A DNA stretch of 60,802 nucleotides, from positions 1 through 60,802 of the forward strand of contig JAEYYW010000084.1 in assembly GCA_023428265.1 (NCBI GenBank), in the 5' to 3' direction. The notes under the pieces were generated by a model, which saw only the letters and a program-made list of their open reading frames with translations, ran no database searches and had not been told where the DNA came from. The DNA comes from Bacillota bacterium (GTDB lineage Bacteria; Bacillota; Clostridia; Christensenellales; UMGS416). Made by a program: the position numbers and the translations under genes. This document shows, in pieces, positions 25,633-33,526 of the stretch. Each line of letters opens with the position of its first letter. Position 1 is the first letter of the stretch.

Positions 25633-26040
25633 TTAGCCCCACCCGATAATCTTCATCACATAACCATTGCCTGACTTGGTAAGGACAACCTCCCTGTATT
25701 TATGAACGATCCATCCTCCCTCTGTCAACACCCCGTCATCCGCCATCCAGATTTGATTGTCTTGATCTGTGCTCGTTTGCTTCACAGAGAAAGATATCCC
25801 GAACAGTAAGGTTTGCCCATCAGTTTTGAGTAGTTTTACCTGGTCGATTCGAAAATCCGAAAGTCTATCCGATATATCTATGGCTTCCGACTTATAACTA
25901 CTTAAGTACTCCTCCATTTGTCTCCGAGCAATGCTGGTGATGTCCGATGGTTTGCATGCATAAAGAATTGTCAGCGCCAAAAGCAGAATCGAAAGCGCCA
26001 GGAAGAGATGGTACTTATATTTTTGAAAGAAAATAACCAT
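25633..26040 (-). CDS. Hypothetical lipoprotein or membrane-anchored protein
   Basis: About 135 residues. An N-terminal hydrophobic stretch YHLFLALSILLLALTILYAC ends in a cysteine that could be a lipobox (Leu-Tyr-Ala-Cys). A soluble domain of about 105 residues follows, ending GNGYVMKIIGWG. I do not recognise the family. The chosen ATG 26040 has no clear ribosome binding site. Longer versions of the frame run into the rplT terminator and are unlikely. The gene is visibly more AT-rich than the ribosomal genes beside it, which hints at an accessory origin. Confidence 0.6.
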   Translation of the reverse strand: MVIFFQKYKYHLFLALSILLLALTILYACKPSDITSIARRQMEEYLSSYKSEAIDISDRLSDFRIDQVKLLKTDGQTLLFGISFSVKQTSTDQDNQIWMADDGVLTEGGWIVHKYREVVLTKSGNGYVMKIIGWG

Positions 26041-26075
26041 AGAACTATAGTATGATGAATTAACAGGAATATGAA

Positions 26076-26108
26076 AATGAAAAAGCCCTGCGCCAGAGGC
26101 ACAAGGCT
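26076..26108 (-). terminator. Terminator of infC-rpmI-rplT
   Basis: On the minus strand AGCCTTGTGCC and GGCGCAGGGCT pair (with G-U pairs) around a short loop and are followed by TTTTTCATTTTC, about 20 bases after the rplT stop. Confidence 0.75.
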
Positions 26109-26127
26109 CATCGTTTTCCATTCAAGA

Positions 26128-26487
26128 TCAGGCGATCAGGGCCTTCTTCGCGGTGTCAACCAGACTCTCAAACGCCTTCATATCGTTCACGGCCAGATCA
26201 GCCAGGATCTTGCGGTTCACTTCGACGCCGGCCTTCTTCAGACCGTTCATCAGGCGGCTATAAGAGATGCCATTGATGCGGGCGGCGGCATTGATGCGCA
26301 CAATCCACAGGGAGCGGAAATCTCTCTTCCTGTGCTTGCGGCCCTCATATGCATGGGCCAGCGCCTTCATCACGGCAGATTTGGCGATGCGATATTGCTT
26401 GCTGCGGGCTCCGTAGAAGCCCTTGGCCAGCTTCATGATCTTCCTGCGCTTCTTTACTGCGTTTACTGCGCGTTTGATCCTTGCCAT
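26128..26487 (-). CDS. rplT: Ribosomal protein L20
   Basis: A 119-residue 50S subunit protein essential for early assembly. It begins MARIKRAVNAVKKRRKI with the long basic N-terminal extension, contains GFYGARSKQYRIAKSAV and ends in the globular domain KKAGVEVNRKILADLAV. Length and sequence are standard. It is third in the infC-rpmI-rplT operon. L20 is also the usual feedback repressor of this operon through the leader mRNA. Confidence 0.98.
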   Translation of the reverse strand: MARIKRAVNAVKKRRKIMKLAKGFYGARSKQYRIAKSAVMKALAHAYEGRKHRKRDFRSLWIVRINAAARINGISYSRLMNGLKKAGVEVNRKILADLAVNDMKAFESLVDTAKKALIA

Positions 26488-26530
26488 TGGGATTCACTCT
26501 TCCTTTCGATTGCTGCTGCGCTTCAGGCGC

Positions 26531-26728
26531 TCACTGGTATGGGATCAATTTCTTCACGACGGATGCTTCCTGCTCGCTCACATAACCGCCATGGCGCAGG
26601 TTGCGCTTTGTCTTGCGGGTTTTGCCGTTCAACTTGTGGTTCTTGAACGCGCAAGCCCTCTTGATCTTGCCGCCACCGGTCATGGTGAACCTCTTGGAGG
26701 CAGCTTTATGGGTCTTGAGTTTCGGCAT
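26531..26728 (-). CDS. rpmI: Ribosomal protein L35
   Basis: A 65-residue basic 50S subunit protein, starting MPKLKTHKAASKRFTMTGGGKIKRA and ending VKKLIPYQ, as in the family. It lies between infC and rplT, with 17 and 43 base gaps. Confidence 0.98.
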   Translation of the reverse strand: MPKLKTHKAASKRFTMTGGGKIKRACAFKNHKLNGKTRKTKRNLRHGGYVSEQEASVVKKLIPYQ

Positions 26729-26745
26729 GATGGATTCCCCCTTCC

Positions 26746-27267
26746 TTATTTTTTACCCTTGGTGCGAGGCGCCAGTATCATGTGCATGTTGCGGCCCTCT
26801 TGAATGGGCCTTCTTTCGATGACACCGACCTCCTCCACCTTGGAGAAGAAGACATTCATAACGTTGTAGCCGATTTCCGGGTGAGTCTGCTGGCGTCCGT
26901 GGAAGCGGATGCCCACCTTCACCTTGTCACCCTCGCTCAGAAACTTGATCGCGGATTTGGCCTTGATGTCAATGTCATGCTCCTCAATGGTGGCAGACAG
27001 CCGCACTTCCTTGAGCATGGTGACGTTCTGGTTCTTGCGGGCTTCCTTTTCCTTCTTGGCCTGCTCAAACCGGAACTTGCCATAGTCCATAATCCTGCAG
27101 ACAGGCGGATCAGCATCCGGTGCGATCAGCACCAGATCCAAGCTCTTTTCCTCCGCGATGGCCATCGCGTCTCTGCGTGACATGATACCCAGCTGGGCAT
27201 TGTCCTCACCGATCAGGCGCACCTCTTTTGCGCGAATCTCATCGTTAATTGCGCGCTCCTGGCTAAT
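26746..27267 (-). CDS. infC: Translation initiation factor IF-3, AUU start
   Basis: IF-3 keeps 30S subunits free and proofreads start codons. The conserved IF-3 N-terminus INDEIRAKEVRLIG is encoded upstream of every in-frame ATG or GTG that could serve. The frame runs back only to a TGA two codons before an ATT at 27267, which has GGGGGTG six bases before it. A second ATT at 27249 has AGGAG six bases upstream. The first gives 173 residues and the MSQERAINDEIRAKE start expected by comparison with other Bacillota. AUU is the known atypical infC start used for autoregulation. The core contains DYGKFRFEQAKKEKEARKNQ and KGKK at the end. Confidence 0.93.
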   Translation of the reverse strand: MSQERAINDEIRAKEVRLIGEDNAQLGIMSRRDAMAIAEEKSLDLVLIAPDADPPVCRIMDYGKFRFEQAKKEKEARKNQNVTMLKEVRLSATIEEHDIDIKAKSAIKFLSEGDKVKVGIRFHGRQQTHPEIGYNVMNVFFSKVEEVGVIERRPIQEGRNMHMILAPRTKGKK

Positions 27268-27400
27268 TGCTCACACCCCCAAAAAAAATCAAGCGGGCAA
27301 AAGTACCCGCTTGATTGCAGTCATGCTTTCAAATTCAGAACCAGCCTGGCATTGCCGGCAGGTGAGAAGCGGGTGCTTCTGCTTTGTGCATCAAATATTA
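27268..27400 (-). promoter_or_regulatory. infC leader, candidate L20-type attenuator
   Basis: About 120 bases of untranslated leader between the promoter and infC. It contains two upstream hairpins (AGAAGC-ACCC-GCTTCT and a GCCGGCA/TGCCAGG region), then a complete intrinsic terminator, then the infC ribosome binding site. This is the arrangement of L20-controlled leaders in Bacillota. Mutually exclusive folding is inferred, not computed. Confidence 0.65.
27281..27314 (-). terminator. Attenuator hairpin upstream of infC
   Basis: On the minus strand TCAAGCGGG (27306-27314) pairs with CCCGCTTGA (27289-27297) and eight T residues follow. It lies 14 bases before the infC AUU start. Confidence 0.9.
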
Positions 27401-27424
27401 GCATATGGTATGCGGATTTGTCAA
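27395..27424 (-). promoter_or_regulatory. Promoter of infC-rpmI-rplT
   Basis: Consensus TTGACA (27419-27424), an 18-base spacer and TAATAT (27395-27400) on the minus strand. Confidence 0.75.
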
Positions 27425-27475
27425 CAGATTTATTACTGTGAAACACAATGATTTCAACAACTAGTGATTAATTCC

Positions 27476-28060
27476 TTACTTCAAAGCACTGCCAATCTCC
27501 CGCAGCAGATCGGCCCTGCCCAGTTTCTCCAGCGTGGAAAAGCAAATCGCTTCGCTTTTAAAGGTCATGCCCAGCTGGTCTGAAAGCCTGCGGCACACGA
27601 TCCCCCGTTGGCTCTTGGGCACCTTGTCAGCCTTGGTGGCGATCAGGCGATACTCCAGAGCGTTGTGCTCGATCCAAACAGCCATCTGCCGGTCTTCCTC
27701 ACTGGGCTCGCGGCGGATGTCCAGCAGGAACAGCACCAGCTTCAGGTTTGGCGACGTCTGGAAGTAACTCTCGATCATCTTGCCCCACTTCTGCTTTTCC
27801 TGCTGCGACACATTGGCAAAGCCGTAGCCCGGCAGGTCTACCAGATAGAAGCTGTTGTTGAGCAGGTAATAATTGACCTCGCGGGTTTTTCCCGGCGTGG
27901 CGCTCACCCGCGCCAGGCCATTCTTGCGGCAAAAGGCATTGATCAATGAGGATTTGCCCACGTTGGAGCGGCCCACAAGGGCGATCTCCGGCAGCCTGGA
28001 CCGCCGGAAACCGCCCTCGTCGACCGCGGTAAACGCGAATTCAGCCGATTGGATCTCCAT
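27476..28060 (-). CDS. ysxC: Ribosome biogenesis GTPase YsxC/EngB
   Basis: A 194-residue essential GTPase of 50S assembly. G1 is GRSNVGKSS, G2 lies in RVSATPGKT, G3 is DLPGYG and G4 is TKADK, all intact. The N-terminal SAEFAFTAVDE and C-terminal LLREIGSALK are typical. Its ATG lies one base after the lon stop, so lon-ysxC is an operon, the same order as in Bacillus. No terminator is visible before the infC promoter. Confidence 0.97.
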   Translation of the reverse strand: MEIQSAEFAFTAVDEGGFRRSRLPEIALVGRSNVGKSSLINAFCRKNGLARVSATPGKTREVNYYLLNNSFYLVDLPGYGFANVSQQEKQKWGKMIESYFQTSPNLKLVLFLLDIRREPSEEDRQMAVWIEHNALEYRLIATKADKVPKSQRGIVCRRLSDQLGMTFKSEAICFSTLEKLGRADLLREIGSALK

Positions 28061-28061
28061 A

Positions 28062-30377
28062 CTACTTCCTGTTCAGCAATGCGTGCTGCAGCACATCGTC
28101 CAGCGTCTTGACCGGGATGAGCTTCAGCTTCTTGCGGATATTGTCCGGGATGTCGCGGATATCAGGCTGATTGCCCTGGGGCATCAGGATTGTCGTGACG
28201 CCCTCGCGATAGGCGGCCATCGATTTTTCCTTAAGACCGCCGATCGGCAGCACCCGGCCCCGAAGTGTGATTTCGCCGGTCATCGCCACATCGCCGGAAA
28301 CCGGACGGCCGGTGAGCGCGCTGGTGATGGCGGTGGCCATCGTGATGCCGGCGGAGGGGCCGTCTTTGGGAATGGCGCCCTCGGGCACATGCACATGGAT
28401 GTCCAGCTTGTTGTGGAACTCCGGGTCCACACCCAGCAGGTCAGCGTGGGCGCGCACATAGCTCAGCGCCGCCCTTGCGCTTTCCTTCATCACCTCGCCC
28501 AACTGGCCGGTGAGCTCCAGCTTGCCGGAGCCGGGCATGATATTGACCTCCACCGCCAGCGTCTCACCGCCAAAAGCCGTCCAGGCCAGGCCAGTGGCAA
28601 CGCCCACTTCGTCGCGGCGCTCCTTGTCTTCCCTCTTGTATTTCACATTACCGAAGTATTTCTCGGCATTGCCGGCTGTCACGCGCAGGCGCGCCTTTCC
28701 ATGCTCGGCGATTTGTCGGGCGCACTTGCGGCACATATTGGCCAGCTCCCGCTCCAGGTTGCGCACGCCTGCCTCACGGGTGTAATGGTCGATCACAAAC
28801 CGGAGTGTGTCGTCACTGATCACCACAGAGGATTCCTGGAGGCCGTGCTCCTTCATCTGCTTGGGAAGCAGGTGCCGGCGGGCAATGTTGACTTTCTCCT
28901 CGTCGGTGTATCCGGGCAGGTAGATGACCTCCATCCTGTCCAGCAGCGCTGCCGGCACGGTGTCCAGCGTGTTGGCCGTGGCAAGGAACATCACCTTTGA
29001 CAGATCAAAGGGAATCTCCATATAGTGGTCGCGGAACGTGCTGTTTTGCTCCGGGTCCAGCACCTCCAGCAGCGCCGAAGCCGGGTCACCACGGAAGTCG
29101 CTGCCTATTTTATCCACTTCATCAAACAGGAATACGGGGTTCTTGGTGCCGGCTGTCTTCATCGCGCTGATGATTCGGCCGGGGATTGCTCCAATATAGG
29201 TGCGCCGGTGACCGCGAACTTCTGCCTCATCGCGCACACCGCCCAGGCTCATGCGCGTGAACTTGCGGCCAAGAGCGCGGGCAATGGACCGGGCAATGGA
29301 GGTTTTCCCTACGCCGGGAGGGCCCACGAAGCATAGGATCGGGCCGCGCATTGTCTCGGTAAGGCGGCGCACCGCCAGATACTCGATGATGCGTTCTTTC
29401 ACTTTTTCCAGCCCGTAGTGATCCTCATTGAGGATTTTCTCTGCGTTCACGAGATCCATGTTGTCTTCGCTCTCGCAGTTCCACGGCATGTCAAGCAGCC
29501 AGTCAATATAGGTGCGCAGCACCGGCATTTCCGGCGAGCCCGGAGCCATCTTCTGCATACGGGCCAGCTCTTTGATCGCTTTCTCCTTGGCCTCCTCATT
29601 CATGCAGAGAGACTCGATGCGGCCGCTCAGCTCGTCAAACTCGCTGGCGTCGTCTTGCCCCAGCTCGGTCTGGATGGCCTTGATCTGCTCATGCAGGTAG
29701 TATTCCTTTTGGTTCTGATCCACCTGCTGCTTGACGCGCATGCTGATGCGCTTCTCAATTTTCTGAATTTCAAGCTCACGGGTCAGCAGCACATGGAGCC
29801 GTTCGATGCGCTCCAGCACATCATAACTCTCCAGGATCGCCTGCTTCTCTTCCTGCTTCTTCAGCACGCTAGCGGCGATTGTGTCGGCCAGTTCGCCGGG
29901 GTCACCCATGGCGGCGGCGTTGATCAAAGCCTCCGGTGATACCTTGCCGGACAGGCTGGCATACTCCTCGAAAAGCTCCTGCAAGCCGCGCACCATCGCG
30001 TCGCTGTCGGTGGTTTCGGTGCTTGACACGGCCACATCGACTGCAACAAGCGCTTCGGTATATGGCTCCTCGCTAGAGAACTCCATGATTCTGCCGCGAT
30101 AAAGGCCTTCCACAATCACGCGCACGGCATCACCGGGCAGCCGGATGATCTGCTTGATATGAGCAACAGTGCCCACCTCAAAAATATCATCGCGCTCCGG
30201 GTCCTCCACCTCAGCGTTCTTCTGCGCGGCCAGCATCAGCAGTTGGTCGCTTTCCATCGCAGCATCCAGCGCCGCCAGGGATTTTTCCCTGCCGACGTCA
30301 AAATTCAGCACCATATGCGGAAACAATGTCAGCCCCCGCAGCGGCACAACCGGTATCGTTCTGATTCCTCTGGTCAA
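28062..30377 (-). CDS. lon: ATP-dependent protease Lon
   Basis: A 771-residue AAA+ serine protease degrading misfolded and regulatory proteins. It has an N-terminal substrate domain (IPVVPLRGLTLFPHMVL), a coiled-coil region, Walker A GPPGVGKTS, Walker B VFLFDEVDKI, and the protease Ser-Lys dyad in PKDGPSAGIT and GLKEKSMAAYREG. The start is taken as TTG 30377, six bases after AGGTG. GTG 30386 is an alternative. The upstream ATG-initiated extension has no ribosome binding site and contains a strong promoter, so it is rejected. It is co-transcribed with ysxC. Confidence 0.95.
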   Translation of the reverse strand: MTRGIRTIPVVPLRGLTLFPHMVLNFDVGREKSLAALDAAMESDQLLMLAAQKNAEVEDPERDDIFEVGTVAHIKQIIRLPGDAVRVIVEGLYRGRIMEFSSEEPYTEALVAVDVAVSSTETTDSDAMVRGLQELFEEYASLSGKVSPEALINAAAMGDPGELADTIAASVLKKQEEKQAILESYDVLERIERLHVLLTRELEIQKIEKRISMRVKQQVDQNQKEYYLHEQIKAIQTELGQDDASEFDELSGRIESLCMNEEAKEKAIKELARMQKMAPGSPEMPVLRTYIDWLLDMPWNCESEDNMDLVNAEKILNEDHYGLEKVKERIIEYLAVRRLTETMRGPILCFVGPPGVGKTSIARSIARALGRKFTRMSLGGVRDEAEVRGHRRTYIGAIPGRIISAMKTAGTKNPVFLFDEVDKIGSDFRGDPASALLEVLDPEQNSTFRDHYMEIPFDLSKVMFLATANTLDTVPAALLDRMEVIYLPGYTDEEKVNIARRHLLPKQMKEHGLQESSVVISDDTLRFVIDHYTREAGVRNLERELANMCRKCARQIAEHGKARLRVTAGNAEKYFGNVKYKREDKERRDEVGVATGLAWTAFGGETLAVEVNIMPGSGKLELTGQLGEVMKESARAALSYVRAHADLLGVDPEFHNKLDIHVHVPEGAIPKDGPSAGITMATAITSALTGRPVSGDVAMTGEITLRGRVLPIGGLKEKSMAAYREGVTTILMPQGNQPDIRDIPDNIRKKLKLIPVKTLDDVLQHALLNRK

Positions 30378-30413
30378 TCCATTCACCTGCTTTTCTACAT
30401 GAAACACCAATAT

Positions 30414-30442
30414 ATTATATACGCTCATCGCGCTGTATTCAA
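30414..30442 (-). promoter_or_regulatory. Promoter of lon-ysxC
   Basis: TTGAAT (30437-30442), a 17-base spacer and consensus TATAAT (30414-30419) on the minus strand. Transcription would start about 30 bases before the TTG start codon. Confidence 0.7.
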
Positions 30443-30448
30443 ATACAG
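30433..30448 (-). promoter_or_regulatory. Palindrome over the lon -35 element
   Basis: CTGTATTTGAATACAG is a perfect 7-2-7 inverted repeat covering the -35 hexamer, the right place for a repressor operator. It matches neither CIRCE nor the CtsR heptads. Confidence 0.5.
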
Positions 30449-30504
30449 TAATTAGGATATGTGGCAAATCAATGGCATGCCGCGACAACAGTCACAATTC
30501 TGTA

Positions 30505-30533
30505 AAAAGACCGCCCGCAGATGCAGGCGGCCT
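30505..30533 (-). terminator. Terminator of the LCP-protein gene
   Basis: On the minus strand CCGCCTGCA and TGCGGGCGG form a stem followed by TCTTTTT, about 40 bases after the stop. Confidence 0.7.
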
Positions 30534-30572
30534 TGTTGATACGGCGCCAATGAGTGGCCGGTATTCCAAATG

Positions 30573-32174
30573 TCACGTGCCGGCAGTCCCGGCAGTTGAC
30601 GGTGGGTCTGTAACCGGCGCGGTGGTGGGATCAGGCGGGCTGGTCGGGGGCGCATCGGTGGGCGGCGCCGTGACCGGATTGTCGGTTGGCGCCTCCGTCG
30701 GTGTCTCCGTTTCGGCCGCTTTCCGCTCATTGATGATGGATTTCAGGATGTCATAGCTGGTCTGCACATCCTCTTGTGCATCTGCCATCGCGTCTACATC
30801 ATTCTTCCTCTTCGCAGCGCTCCAAGAGGAGATGGCCGAGCGTAACGGCGCTGCCTCAGAATCGGTGTAATATTGCTTGTTGTTGTTGAGCAGGGTGTTG
30901 GCCTTGTTTACAAGATCCTGGCCCGCGGCTGCCCTTTTCTGAATTTTGCTGGAAAGGGCGCTGTAGGTTTCATCGTTGTTTACCTTCACGTCAATGCCGT
31001 AAAGCTCTTTGAGGATCGCCTGCTTGGAATTCGGGTCGTTGATATCTTGGCTGGCGATGACATAGCTGCCGCCCATCGTGAGCGTCTTACCCTTGATCGT
31101 ACGGCTTTTGATTTGGTCGATGTTGACATCTTTGGCAATCCATGCCAGACGCGGTATCATCTCAGCGGTGACACTGGTGTAGCAATTCTTCACGAGCGCA
31201 TTGTAGAGTTGGGGGATCATCGTGACCGTGCCTTTTTTCTTGATCTCCTTGAGCACGGCCATCATGATATCCTGCTGTTGCTGCCCGCGGGATTGGTCGC
31301 CGCCGGCGACACCGTGCCGCTTGCGGGCATAGGCCAGGGCTTGATGGGCGTTCAGCCATTGCACACCGGGCTTGACTTCCACGGGGTCGCCGTCTTTCCT
31401 GGTGAGCGCAAACTTGACATCAACGGTGACGCCGCCGACCGCGCGCACAAGGTCAATCACCATGTCCATGTCAAACAGGACATATTGGTCAATCGGGATC
31501 AGCCCGTTGGCATTGCCGCTGAGGAAGCGCCCAATCGTGTTGACGGCATACGCAATGCCCACTTCCTTGTTGCCGCCGCTCTTCAGCATGCCGTAGCGAT
31601 ATGCCACATTGATCTTGTTTTCATCCACAACCTTGTTTTTCTCGTTGTAGATCTTCACATAGGTGTCGCGCGGTATCGAGATCATGGAGACCTCGGAGGT
31701 AACCTGATTGATGGATACCAGAATGATGCTGTCGGTGCGGCCGGCATCACCTTCGCGATCCAACCCCGTGTCGGTGCCCAGCACGAGGATGTTCACAATG
31801 TCCTTGGAAAACAGATAGGCCGGGGGCAGTTCTTCGGTTGCCGTAGGTTCCGTGCCTTCTGTTTGATCGGGTGAGGGATCGGTTGTGCTGCCGGGCGTAT
31901 CGCTAGCGGGCTCCTGCGTTTGATTCCTGGCATCGGCATCAATCAGGATGTTGTTGTTTCCGGCAAGGGCCGCGACCAGGCCCACACCGGCAAGGCCAAC
32001 CACCAGGATGGACAGCACCACAATGACCAGCACCCTGTGGCGCATAAACCAGTTTTGATTTGAGCCATTGCCGCGCTTGCGCTGGCGGTTATTCTGCTCC
32101 GGCGACGCATGCGATCCGCTCTTGTCTGCGGCTGCCTGCCGTCGATTCCGGCCGTTCATTCTGCCTCTGTCCAC
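30573..32174 (-). CDS. LytR-CpsA-Psr (LCP) family glycopolymer transferase
   Basis: A 533-residue membrane-anchored protein expected to attach glycopolymers to peptidoglycan. Basic cytoplasmic residues 1-45, a transmembrane helix (about 46-70) and a Pro/Thr/Asp-rich stalk (about 80-115) precede the LCP domain (about 125-320). That domain has NILVLGTDTG, GRTDSIILVSI, SIPRDTYVKI, INVAYRYG and the Arg-rich ALAYARKRHGVAGGDQSRGQQQ. The C-terminal half adds a non-LCP segment (about 390-490) with a helical end and a Thr/Pro-rich tail, which is unusual. GTG 32174 is nine bases after AGGAG; ATG 32159 is an alternative. Confidence 0.93.
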   Translation of the reverse strand: MDRGRMNGRNRRQAAADKSGSHASPEQNNRQRKRGNGSNQNWFMRHRVLVIVVLSILVVGLAGVGLVAALAGNNNILIDADARNQTQEPASDTPGSTTDPSPDQTEGTEPTATEELPPAYLFSKDIVNILVLGTDTGLDREGDAGRTDSIILVSINQVTSEVSMISIPRDTYVKIYNEKNKVVDENKINVAYRYGMLKSGGNKEVGIAYAVNTIGRFLSGNANGLIPIDQYVLFDMDMVIDLVRAVGGVTVDVKFALTRKDGDPVEVKPGVQWLNAHQALAYARKRHGVAGGDQSRGQQQQDIMMAVLKEIKKKGTVTMIPQLYNALVKNCYTSVTAEMIPRLAWIAKDVNIDQIKSRTIKGKTLTMGGSYVIASQDINDPNSKQAILKELYGIDVKVNNDETYSALSSKIQKRAAAGQDLVNKANTLLNNNKQYYTDSEAAPLRSAISSWSAAKRKNDVDAMADAQEDVQTSYDILKSIINERKAAETETPTEAPTDNPVTAPPTDAPPTSPPDPTTAPVTDPPSTAGTAGT

Positions 32175-32229
32175 TGTTCACAACTCCTGTAGCATAATTC
32201 AAGATGTAACCCTTGTTCGCACTGCATGT

Positions 32230-32258
32230 ATTATGATATTTGAGGTTTGGCAAGTCAA
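32230..32258 (-). promoter_or_regulatory. Promoter of the LCP-protein gene
   Basis: TTGACT (32253-32258), a 17-base spacer and CATAAT (32230-32235) on the minus strand. Confidence 0.55.
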
Positions 32259-32262
32259 TTGC

Positions 32263-32292
32263 TTTGTAAAATATTCATTGATTTTTTACAAA
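32263..32292. promoter_or_regulatory. AT-rich inverted repeat upstream of the LCP promoter
   Basis: TTTGTAAAA (32263-32271) and TTTTACAAA (32284-32292) form a perfect 9-bp inverted repeat with a 12-base centre, five bases upstream of the -35. It could be an operator. It is too AT-rich to be a convincing terminator. Confidence 0.4.
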
Positions 32293-32352
32293 AGTAATTG
32301 CCATAATCTCCAGCCATTTACAGTGCAAAATTTACGGATGGCCACCGCCGCC

Positions 32353-33501
32353 TCATATCGCCTTGGAGATCATCTCCATTGTTTCATCAGCAGTCATTTC
32401 CACCGGATTGCCGCTCATACTGGATCGGGATACGGCGCGGAATACGCGATCCAGTGTGCCGCCGCTCACATCCGGCAGGTTGAGCTTTTGGGGAATGCCG
32501 AGCCGCTCTGACAGCTCACGCAGAAAGCCGGTGACGGCCTTCGCATTGTCTGCCGCCTCCGCGAAGCTTCGCCCGGTCAACGCCTGGGCGATTGCGGCAG
32601 CCTTCTGCCCGGCATGAGGCAGGTTAAAGGCCATCACATGGGGCAGCAGCACCGCGCATGCCAGCCCATGGGGCACTCCAAGCACCGCGCCGAATGCGGC
32701 AGCGATGCCATGGTCGGCGCCCAGGCCGGCGTTCGCCAGGCAGATGCCACTCAGAAAACTGCCGTATGCCATGGCTTCGCGGGCCTCGATGCCCTGGCCG
32801 TCGGCATATGCCTTTGCCAGGTTTGCAGCCACAGCCTCCATGCCGCTGATAGCAAGCGCGTCGGTGACCGGCTGCGCTTTTTTTGACAGATAGGACTCCA
32901 TCAGTTGGGTGAGCGCGTCCATGCCGGACCAGGCTGTCACATTTGCCGGCACGCTGACGGTCAACTCCGGATCGACAATCACCGCTTTTGCCAGCAGGCT
33001 GTCGCTGCGGAAGCTTGCCTTGTATCCGGCGGATATGTCGCTGATCACGGCGTTTTTTGTGGCCTCCGAGCCGGTGCCGGCAGTGGTTGGGATCGCAAGG
33101 AACGGCAGCGGCGGAACCGTCATCACCCTTCCCTTCCCGACTCCTTCCAGATATTCCACAACAGGCCCGCCGTTGGTGGCGATGCCCGCGGCGGCCTTTG
33201 CCGCATCCATGGCGCTGCCGCCGCCCATGCCGATGACGGCGTCACAGCGTTCCCGCGTGGCAGCGCCGGCAGCCTCATGCACCACATCCGGCGTTGGCTC
33301 GCCAGACATCGTAAAAACCACGGCGTCGACCCCTTGCCCGCGCAGCGACTGCAGGAGCCTCTCCACCGCGCCGCCAGACAGCAGCGACGGATTGGTCACG
33401 ATCAAAAACCGTTTGCCGAGCTGGCAGGCAACATCGCCTGCCTTTGCCAGTTCACCCCGCCCAAAAAGCACCTTGCCGGGCATGGTAAGGGAAAAATTCA
33501 T
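32353..33501 (-). CDS. Iron-containing alcohol dehydrogenase family protein
   Basis: A 382-residue group III dehydrogenase. It has the NAD(P)-binding GMGGGSAMDAAKA and the IPTTAGTGSEATKNAV motif. The metal site is seen in GMDALTQLMESY, GADHGIAAAFG and VPHGLACAVLLPH. The usual second ligand His is Gln here (DALTQ), a form I also associate with a subgroup of the family. It therefore probably still binds metal, but specificity may differ. ATG 33501 follows GAGG. It lies 25 bases downstream of the CapA-like gene and may be co-transcribed, though the functional link is not obvious. Confidence 0.87.
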   Translation of the reverse strand: MNFSLTMPGKVLFGRGELAKAGDVACQLGKRFLIVTNPSLLSGGAVERLLQSLRGQGVDAVVFTMSGEPTPDVVHEAAGAATRERCDAVIGMGGGSAMDAAKAAAGIATNGGPVVEYLEGVGKGRVMTVPPLPFLAIPTTAGTGSEATKNAVISDISAGYKASFRSDSLLAKAVIVDPELTVSVPANVTAWSGMDALTQLMESYLSKKAQPVTDALAISGMEAVAANLAKAYADGQGIEAREAMAYGSFLSGICLANAGLGADHGIAAAFGAVLGVPHGLACAVLLPHVMAFNLPHAGQKAAAIAQALTGRSFAEAADNAKAVTGFLRELSERLGIPQKLNLPDVSGGTLDRVFRAVSRSSMSGNPVEMTADETMEMISKAI

Positions 33502-33526
33502 CAAACTACCTCATGCTTTGCGCAAG

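Noticed and set aside
30378..30488. ATG-initiated N-terminal extension of lon.
   Set aside because: It has no ribosome binding site and contains a TTGAAT/TATAAT promoter. Lon proteins normally begin close to the PVVPLRG motif.
32353..33501. His-to-Gln change at a metal ligand of the Fe-ADH as a sign of inactivation.
   Set aside because: The DALTQ form occurs in a subgroup of the family as far as I know, and all other ligands are intact, so it is noted but not treated as a defect.
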